Below, piece after piece: positions 41,910 to 49,768 of a stretch of 64,000 nt of DNA (its first letter is position 1; each line of letters starts with the position of its first letter). This DNA comes from Nonomuraea helvata. GTDB lineage: Bacteria > Actinomycetota > Actinomycetes > Streptosporangiales > Streptosporangiaceae. The notes under the pieces were generated by a model, which made no database searches, had not been told where the DNA came from, and was given only the letters and a program-made list of their open reading frames with translations. A program made the position numbers and the translations under genes. The stretch is from positions 496,001 through 560,000 of the forward strand of contig NZ_BAAAXV010000008.1 in NCBI RefSeq assembly GCF_039535785.1, given 5' to 3'.

Positions 41910-43460
41910 ATGCGCGACAACGAAGTCGTGAACGTCGGCCCCGAACCCCTGACTTTCGACGATGTCATCAAGGTGGCCCGTCACGGAGCCGCCGTCCGGC
42001 TCACCGACGACGCCCTGGCCGCCGTCTCGGCTGCCCGCCAGCGGGTGGATGAGCTGGCCGAGAGCCCGGTCCCCGCGTACGGCATCTCGACGGGCTTCGG
42101 CGCCCTCGCCACGCGGCACATCGACCCGGCGCTGCGCACCCAGCTCCAGCGCTCCCTGGTGCGCTCCCACGCGGCCGGCAACGGACCCGAGGTGGAGACC
42201 GAGGTCGTGCGCGCGCTCATGCTGCTGCGCCTGCACACGCTGGCCACCGGCCACACCGGCATCAGGCCGACCACGGCCAAGACCCTGGCGGCGCTGATCA
42301 GCGCGGGGATCACGCCGATCGTGCACGAGTACGGCAGCCTCGGCTGCTCCGGCGACCTGGCCCCGCTGGCGCACGTCGCGCTGACGCTGATGGGCGAGGG
42401 CGTCGTACGCGACAGCTCCGGAAACCTCCAGCCGGCCGGTGAGGCGCTCAAGCAGGCCCAGATCGAGCCCGTCGAGCTGGCCGCCAAGGAGGGCCTGGCG
42501 CTCATCAACGGCACGGACGGCATGCTCGGCATGCTCATCCTGGCCATCGAGGACCTCACCAGGCTCGTCAGGACCGCCGACGTGAGCGCCGCGATGAGCG
42601 TGGAGGCGCTGCTCGGCACCGACCGGGTGTTCATGCCGGAGCTGCAGGCCCTCAGGCCGCACCCCGGGCAGGCGCTGGCCGCCGCCAACATGACCAAGAT
42701 CCTGCGCGACTCCGGCATCATGGCCAGCCACCGCGACCCCGAGGCCTGCACCCGCGTCCAGGACGCCTACTCGCTGCGCTGCGCCCCCCAGGTCGCCGGG
42801 GCCGCCCGCGACACGATCGCGCACGCCGCCACCGTGGCCGGATGGGAGCTGGCCAGCGCCGTCGACAACCCCGCCGTGCTGGCCGACGGCCGCGTCGAGT
42901 CCAACGGCAACTTCCACGGCGCCCCCATCGCGTACGTGCTGGACTTCCTGGCCGTCGTGGCCGCGGACCTCGCCTCGATGTCCGAACGGCGCACCGACCG
43001 CTTCCTGGACGTGGCCCGCAACCACGGGCTGCCCGCCTTCCTGGCCGACGACCCCGGCGTCGACTCGGGCCACATGATCGCCCAGTACACGCAGGCGGCC
43101 ATCGTCTCCGAGCTGAAGCGCCTGGCCGTGCCCGCCAGCGTCGACTCCATCCCCAGCTCGGCCATGCAGGAGGACCACGTGTCCATGGGCTGGTCGGCGG
43201 CGCGCAAGCTGCGCAGGTCGGTGGACGGGCTCACCCGCGTGCTGGCCATCGAGGTGCTCACCGCCGCCCGCGCGCTCGACCTGCGCGCCCCGCTCGAGCC
43301 CGCGCCCGCGACGGCGGCCGTGGTCAGGGCGCTGCGCGAGACCGTGCCCGCGCCCGGCCCCGACCGGTTCCTGGCGCCGGAGATCGACTCCGCCGTACGC
43401 CTGGTCGCCGACGGCGGCGTGGTGGCGGCCGCCGAATCGGTCACCGGCCCCCTGGCCTGA
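41910..43460 (+). CDS. hutH: histidine ammonia-lyase
   Basis: 516 aa. It deaminates histidine to urocanate using an MIO prosthetic group. The sequence around the cofactor reads YGSLGCSGDLAPLAH (about residues 140-154). The self-cyclising tripeptide is therefore Cys-Ser-Gly instead of the usual Ala-Ser-Gly, a variant reported in actinomycete enzymes. Other blocks (YGISTGFGAL, ALINGTDGMLG, QDAYSLRCAPQV, SVDSIPSS) are typical. The remaining hut genes are not in the window. Confidence 0.93.
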   Translation: MRDNEVVNVGPEPLTFDDVIKVARHGAAVRLTDDALAAVSAARQRVDELAESPVPAYGISTGFGALATRHIDPALRTQLQRSLVRSHAAGNGPEVETEVVRALMLLRLHTLATGHTGIRPTTAKTLAALISAGITPIVHEYGSLGCSGDLAPLAHVALTLMGEGVVRDSSGNLQPAGEALKQAQIEPVELAAKEGLALINGTDGMLGMLILAIEDLTRLVRTADVSAAMSVEALLGTDRVFMPELQALRPHPGQALAAANMTKILRDSGIMASHRDPEACTRVQDAYSLRCAPQVAGAARDTIAHAATVAGWELASAVDNPAVLADGRVESNGNFHGAPIAYVLDFLAVVAADLASMSERRTDRFLDVARNHGLPAFLADDPGVDSGHMIAQYTQAAIVSELKRLAVPASVDSIPSSAMQEDHVSMGWSAARKLRRSVDGLTRVLAIEVLTAARALDLRAPLEPAPATAAVVRALRETVPAPGPDRFLAPEIDSAVRLVADGGVVAAAESVTGPLA

Positions 43461-44649
43461 GCGCCACGATGAGGTCCACCTCCAGCAGCAGCCCCGGCAT
43501 GAACAGCTTCGACACCTCCACGGTCGTGCTGGCCGGGGGTGTGCCGGTGATGTACTTCCTGCGCACCTGCCCGTACTCGACGCGCTTGTCCATGTCCGTC
43601 AGGTACGTCCGGAGGAACGCGACGTCGTCGAACGTCGCCCCCTGATCGGCGAGGATGCGCGAGATGACCTGGAAGACGTGCTCCGCCTGGGCCGTCATGG
43701 ACCCTTCGCCGACGATGTTCCCGTGCTCGTCGAAGGCGGCCTGGCCGGAGACGTAGAGCATGTCGCCGACGCGTACGGCGTGCGAGTAGAAGCCGTTCGT
43801 GGCGGGGATCGTCGAGAGGTTCAGCGGCACGGCCCGAGGGGCCGGGCCGCCTCCGACGTGCTCGGCGACGTGCTCGGCGATGGCCGTCAGGTCGCGCTCG
43901 CCCAGCCCGGCCGCCCGCGCCTCCTGCAGCCTCGCCCGGGCCGCCCCGATCATCGAGGGCGCCGTCGACGCGCCTTCCCAGGCGCCCAGCTCCAGGTCCT
44001 TGGTCGCGTGCGCGAGCGAGTAGCGGGTCTCGTCCGACGGCACGCGCAGCCGCTCCGCCAGCGTGCCCAGCGGGGTGCCCGACAGCACGTCGATCAGCGC
44101 GCCACGGTCCACGCCGTGCGCCTCGCCGTACGCGAACGTCTCGGCCAGCAGCACCTGGGCGGGCACGATCGCGCTCATGACGGCGATCTTCATGGCCGCG
44201 CCCGCGCCCAGCGGCCCGAGCTCCCGTACGGAACCGAACACCGACAGGACCTCGCGACACCCCGACACGTCGCCCCCGGCCAGCACCGTCAGCGTGCCCT
44301 CGGCCGCGGGCCCCACGCTGCCCAGCACCGGAGCGTCCACCAGCCCCACCCCGGCCGGCAGCAGCGCGCGCAGCTCACGCACCGCCTCGGGGCCGATCGT
44401 GGACATCTCCACCACCGTGGCGCCGGGCCGCAGCCCCGGCAGCGCCGCCGTCAGCACCTCCCGCACCGCGGCCGGGTCGCTGAGCATGGTGATGACCAGC
44501 TCGGCCCCGTCCACCGCCTCCGCCGCGCTCACCCCGCTGCCGCGCCGCCACGTCGTCACCTTGTGCCCGGCCTGCTCCAGCCGCCGCGCCATGGGGACGC
44601 CCATGCGTCCCTGTCCAAGAAAAGCAATCTGTCCGAGAAAAGTCGTCAT
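43441..44649 (-). CDS. fusion of a beta-hydroxyacid dehydrogenase-like domain and a RidA domain
   Basis: 402 aa from ATG 44649. Residues about 1-265 are a 6-phosphogluconate dehydrogenase-like NAD(P) protein: IAFLGQGRMGVPMARRLEQA and a catalytic-type Lys in GAGAAMKIAVMS. Residues about 270-402 are a RidA/YjgF domain with YSHAVRVGDMLYVSGQ and the conserved Arg region YLTDMDKR. RidA hydrolyses reactive enamines or imines, so the fusion may reduce or oxidise an amine and hydrolyse the imine in one polypeptide. It is divergent from a LysR gene. Confidence 0.85.
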   Translation of the reverse strand: MTTFLGQIAFLGQGRMGVPMARRLEQAGHKVTTWRRGSGVSAAEAVDGAELVITMLSDPAAVREVLTAALPGLRPGATVVEMSTIGPEAVRELRALLPAGVGLVDAPVLGSVGPAAEGTLTVLAGGDVSGCREVLSVFGSVRELGPLGAGAAMKIAVMSAIVPAQVLLAETFAYGEAHGVDRGALIDVLSGTPLGTLAERLRVPSDETRYSLAHATKDLELGAWEGASTAPSMIGAARARLQEARAAGLGERDLTAIAEHVAEHVGGGPAPRAVPLNLSTIPATNGFYSHAVRVGDMLYVSGQAAFDEHGNIVGEGSMTAQAEHVFQVISRILADQGATFDDVAFLRTYLTDMDKRVEYGQVRRKYITGTPPASTTVEVSKLFMPGLLLEVDLIVALRPGGR

Positions 44650-44693
44650 GCCCACAGTGAACCGGGACCCGATCCATTCCACAAACAACTAGG

Positions 44694-44712
44694 TTGCATA
44701 TCAGCCATGCAA
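44694..44712. promoter_or_regulatory. LysR-type inverted repeat over the lysR start codon
   Basis: TTGCATATCAGCCATGCAA has perfect 6-bp arms around 7 bp and contains the T-N11-A core of LysR boxes. The second arm begins at the lysR ATG. It lies 45 bp from the start of the divergent fusion gene, so it is placed to control both. Confidence 0.55.
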
Positions 44713-45624
44713 AATGTGAATGCCTTTGACGCGGATGTGCTGCGGCTGTTCCACGAGATCGCCGAGAGCGGCTCGTTCACCGCCGCCGCCGAGCTGCTCG
44801 GATACACCCAGTCGGCGGTCTCCCGCCGCATCGCCGCGCTGGAGCGTGCCGCCGGAGGGCCGCTCTTCGAGCGCCTGGCCAGAGGGGTGCGCCTGACGCC
44901 CGCCGGCGAGGCGCTCCACCGGCACGCCGTCGCCGTGCTCGACCGGCTCGAGCGCGCCGGCGAAGAGCTGGCCGCCATCCACGGCGGGCTGGGCGGGACG
45001 CTCCGGCTGGGCGCGTTCGCCACGGCCAACGTGGACCTGGTGCCCGGCACGCTCAAACGGTTCGTGGAGCGGCGGCCCGGCGTCGAGCTGCGGCTGGTGG
45101 AGGGGCTCACGGCCCGCCTGATGGAGCGGCTGCGCGCGGGCGCGCTCGATGTGGCCGTGATCAGCGACTACCCGGCGGGGCTGCCCGCCGAGGCCGCGCA
45201 CACGGTGCTCCTGCGCGAGGACCGCCTGCTCGTCGCGCTGCCCGGTGGGCACCGGCTCGCCGGCGACGCCGAGGTGGACCTGCGGGACCTGGCAGAGGAG
45301 ACATGGATCGAGGCCGCCCCGCGCGGCCAGCCGACGCTGCTGGTGGCCGCGTGCGCGGCGGCCGGGTTCACGCCGCGCGGCGGGCTGCGGGTGGCCGAGT
45401 GGACGGGCAAGTTCGGGTTCGTCGCGGCCGGGCTGGGCGTGACGCTGGTGCCGGAGCTGGCGGCGCGGGCCGTACCGCCGGATCTGGTGCTGCGGCCCCT
45501 GCTGGGCACGGCGCCCGTGCGGAAGGTGTACGCGGCCCTGCCCGAGACGCCACTGCCCGCCGCGCTGGAGCTCGTCGAAATGCTGGGAGAATGGAAGGCG
45601 TGTACGACGGCTTCGCCTATTTAG
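44707..45624 (+). CDS. LysR family transcriptional regulator
   Basis: 305 aa from ATG 44707. The N-terminal HTH is typical: RLFHEIAESGSFTAAAELLG, TQSAVSRRIAALE and the linker helix. The C-terminal periplasmic-binding-like domain (about 90-300) binds a small effector. It is divergent from the dehydrogenase-RidA fusion, its probable target, with an inverted repeat across the intergenic region. It overlaps pabB by 34 bp. Confidence 0.9.
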   Translation: MQNVNAFDADVLRLFHEIAESGSFTAAAELLGYTQSAVSRRIAALERAAGGPLFERLARGVRLTPAGEALHRHAVAVLDRLERAGEELAAIHGGLGGTLRLGAFATANVDLVPGTLKRFVERRPGVELRLVEGLTARLMERLRAGALDVAVISDYPAGLPAEAAHTVLLREDRLLVALPGGHRLAGDAEVDLRDLAEETWIEAAPRGQPTLLVAACAAAGFTPRGGLRVAEWTGKFGFVAAGLGVTLVPELAARAVPPDLVLRPLLGTAPVRKVYAALPETPLPAALELVEMLGEWKACTTASPI

Positions 45625-46619
45625 GCGGTCAGCACGCGACCGGGCTGCGTGACGTGACCTCCGACCTGGCCGCGCTCGACGGCGAGGGCTGGTGGGCCAT
45701 GGTCGTCGACTACGAGGGCAAGGTGACGTGCGCCCGGTTCGACCGGGTGCGCGAGTCGCCCCTGCCCGCGCCCGCCGCTTCCTGGCACGGGCCGCGCCCC
45801 GATCAGTGGCGCAGCTCACTCGACCGGGCCGCCTACGAGCGCGGCGTGCGTGCCATCCGCGCCTACATCGAGCAGGGTGAGGTCTACCAGGCAAATCTTT
45901 GCCGCATTTTGACCGCGCCCGTCCCGGCCGACGCCGACCCGCTCGCGCTGGCCGCCCGGCTGGCCGCGGGCAATCCCGCACCGTACGCGGCCGTCATCCA
46001 GGTGCCAGGGCTCAGCGTGGTGTCCGCCTCGCCCGAGCTCTACCTCTCGCGTGACGGCGACACCGTCGAGTCCAGGCCCATCAAGGGCACGGGCGCGACC
46101 GCCGGCGACCTCCTCGACAAGGACTACGCCGAGAACGTCATGATCGTCGACCTCGTCCGCAACGACCTCGGCCGCGTCGCCGCCGTCGGCTCGGTCGAGG
46201 TGCCGTCGCTCTGCGCGGTAGAGGAGCACCCCGGTCTCGTCCACCTCGTCTCCACCGTCCGGGCCCGATTGGCGCCGGGGGCGGGCTGGCCCGAGCTCTT
46301 CGCCGCGACCTTCCCGCCCGGATCTGTCACGGGCGCGCCCAAGTCGTCGGCGCTGCGCATCATCAATGAGCTCGAACCAGCACCCCGCGGGCCGTACTGT
46401 GGGGCCGTGGGCTGGGTCGACGCCGACCGCCGCCGGGCGGCGCTGGCCGTGGGCATCAGAACATTCTGGATCTCGGCACTGGCTCACGGCGATGACGAGA
46501 TCCGGTTCGGCACCGGAGCCGGCATCACCTGGGGCAGCGACCCCGGGCGCGAATGGCTCGAGACCGAGCTCAAAGCAGCCAGGCTCATCGCACTGGCATC
46601 CACAGGAGGAACTGAATGA
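45591..46619 (+). CDS. pabB: aminodeoxychorismate synthase component I
   Basis: 342 aa from ATG 45591; GTG 45600 is an alternative. It amidates chorismate to 4-amino-4-deoxychorismate on the way to folate. The chorismate-binding core is complete: GEVYQANLCR, SRPIKGT with the Lys specific to PabB, DLVRNDLGR, EEHPGLVHLVSTV and FPPGSVTGAPK. It shares ATGA with pabC downstream, so the two are coupled. The glutaminase PabA is not in the window. Confidence 0.9.
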   Translation: MEGVYDGFAYLGGQHATGLRDVTSDLAALDGEGWWAMVVDYEGKVTCARFDRVRESPLPAPAASWHGPRPDQWRSSLDRAAYERGVRAIRAYIEQGEVYQANLCRILTAPVPADADPLALAARLAAGNPAPYAAVIQVPGLSVVSASPELYLSRDGDTVESRPIKGTGATAGDLLDKDYAENVMIVDLVRNDLGRVAAVGSVEVPSLCAVEEHPGLVHLVSTVRARLAPGAGWPELFAATFPPGSVTGAPKSSALRIINELEPAPRGPYCGAVGWVDADRRRAALAVGIRTFWISALAHGDDEIRFGTGAGITWGSDPGREWLETELKAARLIALASTGGTE

Positions 46620-47446
46620 ACATCCCTGTCTGGGTCAACGGCGAGCTGCTCGACCCCGCGCAGGCCAGCGTGTCGGTCTTCGACCACGGGCTCATGGTCG
46701 GCGACGGCGTCTTCGAGACGATCAAGATCGTGAACGGCCAATCGTTCGCGCTCACCCGACACCTCGACCGGCTCACGCTCTCCGCCCAGCGCATGGACCT
46801 GCCGGAGCCCGACGTCGAGGCCATCGCCGACGGCATCGCCAAGCTGCTGGCGGTCGCGCCCGCCTGGGCGCTCGGCCGCATCCGCGTCACCTACACCAGC
46901 GGCCCCGGCCCGCTCGGCTCCGACCGCGGCGACCAGGGCACCACCTCCGTCGTCATCGTGGACGAGCAGAAGCCGTTCCCGGCCACCGCCAACGTCTCCG
47001 TCGTCCCGTGGCCGCGCAACGAGCGCGGCGCCCTGTCCGGGGTCAAGAGCACCTCGTACGGCGACAACGCCAAGGCCCTGCTGTACGCGAAGAAGCGCGG
47101 AGGCGGCGAGGCCATCTTCGGCAACCTGGCGGGCAACCTCTGCGAGGGCACCGGCTCCAACATCTTCATCGTCCGCGACGGCCGCCTGCTCACCCCGACG
47201 CTGGAGTCGGGCTGCCTGGCCGGGGTCACCAGGGCGCTGGTGGTCGAATGGTGCGGCGCCGAGGAGGCGGACGTGCCGCTGTCGGCGCTGTACGAGGCCG
47301 AGGAGGCGTTCCTGACCTCCACGACCCGCGACGTCCAGCCGATCAAGCTGGTCGACGACACGGAGCTGCCGGTCGCTCCCGGCCCGATCACCACGAAGGC
47401 CATGCGGGTCTTCGCCGAGCGCTCCGCCGCCGACCTGAACCCCTGA
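46616..47446 (+). CDS. pabC: aminodeoxychorismate lyase (class IV PLP aminotransferase fold)
   Basis: 276 aa. The N-terminus VWVNGELLDPAQASVSVFDHGLM and LMVGDGVFETIKI are fold-IV marks. The PLP Lys is in GVKSTSYGDNAKAL, and the phosphate region includes EGTGSNIF. It releases pyruvate from aminodeoxychorismate to give p-aminobenzoate. Coupling to pabB favours this role over a branched-chain or D-amino acid transaminase. Confidence 0.85.
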   Translation: MNIPVWVNGELLDPAQASVSVFDHGLMVGDGVFETIKIVNGQSFALTRHLDRLTLSAQRMDLPEPDVEAIADGIAKLLAVAPAWALGRIRVTYTSGPGPLGSDRGDQGTTSVVIVDEQKPFPATANVSVVPWPRNERGALSGVKSTSYGDNAKALLYAKKRGGGEAIFGNLAGNLCEGTGSNIFIVRDGRLLTPTLESGCLAGVTRALVVEWCGAEEADVPLSALYEAEEAFLTSTTRDVQPIKLVDDTELPVAPGPITTKAMRVFAERSAADLNP

Positions 47447-47450
47447 GTCA

Positions 47451-47481
47451 GTGGGCCCCGCCCATCGGCGGCGGGGCCACC
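47451..47481. terminator. hairpin between convergent genes
   Basis: GGCCCCGCC (47454-47462) pairs with GGCGGGGCC (47470-47478) around a 7-nt loop, just after pabC and 10 bp before the end of the LVIVD gene, so it can serve both strands. Confidence 0.6.
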
Positions 47482-47490
47482 GCGGTGTGT

Positions 47491-48879
47491 TCAGTACGAC
47501 TTCTGGGTCTGGACGTTGAAGTCGTCCATCTTGACCTTCTTGGCCGGGTCGGTGAGCGGATCGTCGATCCTCAGGACGTCCAGGCCCTCACGGATGTCGC
47601 TCGAGTAGATGTAGCCGTTGTAGTAGTACGCCGACCAGGAGCCCGCGATGTCGCCGCCGGGGAACGGGCCGCGCTCGAAGTAGCCGATCTCCTTCGGGTG
47701 GGCGGAGTCGGTGAAGTCCCAGATCGACACCCCGCCCTGATACCACGCCTGCACCATGACGTCCTTGCCCGGCACCGGGATCAGCGAGCCGTTGTGGGCC
47801 ACGCAGTTCTCGTTCTCCTGCTGCTCTCTGGGGATCTTGAAGTAGCCGCGTCGCTCCAGCTTGCCGTTCACGATGTCGTACACGGCGTCCGCGCCCTTCG
47901 TGGCCGGCGTGTTGCGGTCGCACGTGGCCTGGCCGCCGCCGCCCAGCTCGTCGCTGAAGACGACCTTCGTGGCGTCGTTGTTGAACGTCGCCGAGTGCCA
48001 GATCTGGAAGTTCTCCGTGTCGGTGATCTGCTGGAGCACCTTCGGCTTGACCGGGTCGGAGATGTCGAGCAGCACGCCGTCGCCGAAGCAGGCGGCCGCG
48101 GCGAGCTTCTTCTCCGGGTACGCGGTGATGTCGTGGCACCCTGAGGCGAGATCGGAGTGCTGGCGCTCAGGGAAGATATCCGGCTTCGCCACGATTTTTG
48201 CGGATTTAGGCGACTTTGTCGGGATCTCTACGATCTGGATGAGCTCGTGGGGCGGCGGGCAGGTCTTCGACTCCGGCTCGGGGCCGGGCGAGGAGACGTA
48301 CACGTACAGCGTCTCCCCGGCAGGGACCATTGTGTGCGTGTGCGAGCCGCAGTCGGTCCTGACCGCGCCGACGTACTCAGGGCTCTTCTTGTCGCTGATG
48401 TCGAAGATCCGCAGGCCCTCCCACTCGCGGCTGCCGTCGCCGGCGTCGCACTCCTCGCCGGCGCGCGGCTCGTCGACCGAGAGGATGAGCAGGTCGCCGT
48501 ACACGCTGACGTCGTTCTGCTGCGCCGGACAGGCCACCTGGCTCACGATGCGGGGTGTGGCCGGGTCGCTGATGTCGTAGATGGCGAACCCGCCGAAGTT
48601 GCCTTGGTACGCGTAGTCGCCCTGGAATGCGAGGTCCGTGTCGATGTCGTCCTTGCCGTTCAGGGGGGCGGTCCTGGGCAGGTTGGCGACGAACTTGACG
48701 TTGTCGCTCGTCATCACGTCACCGGTGGGTGCGGCGGAAGACGTGGCGGCCGGGGCGCTGGTTTCGCGCGTCGAGGTGGCGGGCGTCGGCGCCTCGGCCG
48801 GCTGCGGGCCTGCCGCGCAGGCGGAGGCCAGTAACAGCACCGTACCCAACAACGCTCCGCGCAACGTGGCAGAGATCAA
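47491..48879 (-). CDS. LVIVD-repeat lipoprotein
   Basis: 462 aa. The signal peptide ends in LASAC (lipobox Cys near 21) and a Thr/Ser/Pro linker follows. The rest is a beta-propeller of LVIVD-type repeats: FAIYDISDPATPRIVSQ, LRIFDISDKKSPEYVG, LLDISDPVKPKV, SIWDFTDSAHPKEIG. It is exported and anchored to the membrane surface. Many similar genes lie next to DUF305 genes in actinomycetes, as here. The function is not established. Confidence 0.85.
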   Translation of the reverse strand: MISATLRGALLGTVLLLASACAAGPQPAEAPTPATSTRETSAPAATSSAAPTGDVMTSDNVKFVANLPRTAPLNGKDDIDTDLAFQGDYAYQGNFGGFAIYDISDPATPRIVSQVACPAQQNDVSVYGDLLILSVDEPRAGEECDAGDGSREWEGLRIFDISDKKSPEYVGAVRTDCGSHTHTMVPAGETLYVYVSSPGPEPESKTCPPPHELIQIVEIPTKSPKSAKIVAKPDIFPERQHSDLASGCHDITAYPEKKLAAAACFGDGVLLDISDPVKPKVLQQITDTENFQIWHSATFNNDATKVVFSDELGGGGQATCDRNTPATKGADAVYDIVNGKLERRGYFKIPREQQENENCVAHNGSLIPVPGKDVMVQAWYQGGVSIWDFTDSAHPKEIGYFERGPFPGGDIAGSWSAYYYNGYIYSSDIREGLDVLRIDDPLTDPAKKVKMDDFNVQTQKSY

Positions 48880-48908
48880 CGCGCGTCCCCTTTGTCTCGT
48901 AGCTCACT

Positions 48909-49574
48909 ATGGAAGCTATGCCAGGAGATTCGCGGCCGCGTACGGTCTTCATCACAGTTATGACCACATTCGCCCTCGCCGCCTGCTCCCAGCAGCAGCC
49001 CGCCGGACCCTCACCCGTGGGGACGGAGGCGCCCGTCATCGTGCCGGGAAGCCCGGGAGCGGCCGGCCGTACCGCGACGCCGGGGGAGCGCGTGGGGCAG
49101 ACGCCGGCGGCGACGGTGGCCTCGGACGTCCGCTTCGCCGAGGCCATGATCCCGCATCACCGACAGGCCCTGGAGATGACCGCGCTGGTGAACGACCGCA
49201 CGACCACGGCCTCCATCCGCTCGTTCGCCCGCCAGATCACGGCCGCGCAGACCCCGGAGATCAAGGCCATGACCGGATGGCTGGCCGAGCTCGGCCGCCC
49301 CGCTCCCGCCGCCCACGCGCACGCTCAGACGGCGGCGTACGGCATGGCGACGCAGGAGGAGCTGAACGCCCTGAGCGCGGCCAGGGGGACGACCTTCGAC
49401 CGCATGTTCCTGCAGCTGATGACCCGGCACCACGAGGGCGCGGTGAAGATGGCGGGGGAGGAACTGGCCACCGGCCGCGACCGGCGCATGCGGCTGCTGG
49501 CCAAAGACGTGTACTCGGGTCAGAGCATCGAGATCGCCCGCATGCGGAAGGCCCTGGAGAGCCTGCCCGCCTAG
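48909..49574 (+). CDS. DUF305 lipoprotein
   Basis: 221 aa with a lipobox LAAC. The four-helix DUF305 fold shows its two His-rich motifs, MIPHHRQALEMT (about 78-89) and LMTRHHEGAVKMA (about 170-182). These could bind metal, and related proteins are found in copper-linked loci. It is divergent from the LVIVD lipoprotein by 29 bp. Its stop codon TAG is part of the CTAG target duplicated by the neighbouring IS1182-type insertion, so the reading frame is unharmed. Confidence 0.87.
   Translation: MEAMPGDSRPRTVFITVMTTFALAACSQQQPAGPSPVGTEAPVIVPGSPGAAGRTATPGERVGQTPAATVASDVRFAEAMIPHHRQALEMTALVNDRTTTASIRSFARQITAAQTPEIKAMTGWLAELGRPAPAAHAHAQTAAYGMATQEELNALSAARGTTFDRMFLQLMTRHHEGAVKMAGEELATGRDRRMRLLAKDVYSGQSIEIARMRKALESLPA
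49571..49574. repeat. CTAG target duplication, left
   Basis: CTAG precedes the GTCGCTGGTGTT end of the IS; the same CTAG follows the other end at 51467-51470. Confidence 0.6.
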
Positions 49575-49768
49575 GTCGCTGGTGTTAAGCGGTCGATCCC
49601 GGCCGGTTGAATCTCGATCGCGATCTGCTGAGCCGGGCCTGTGATCGAGCTTGGGTGGCCCGGCCTTTGCGGGGTTCGGGTCAGCCCTGCTCTGCCGAGT
49701 TATCCACAGGGGTTCCGAAGGGTGTCCGCTGGCCTTCCGTAACCGTGGCGTGCGGTTGTTCTCCCTGG

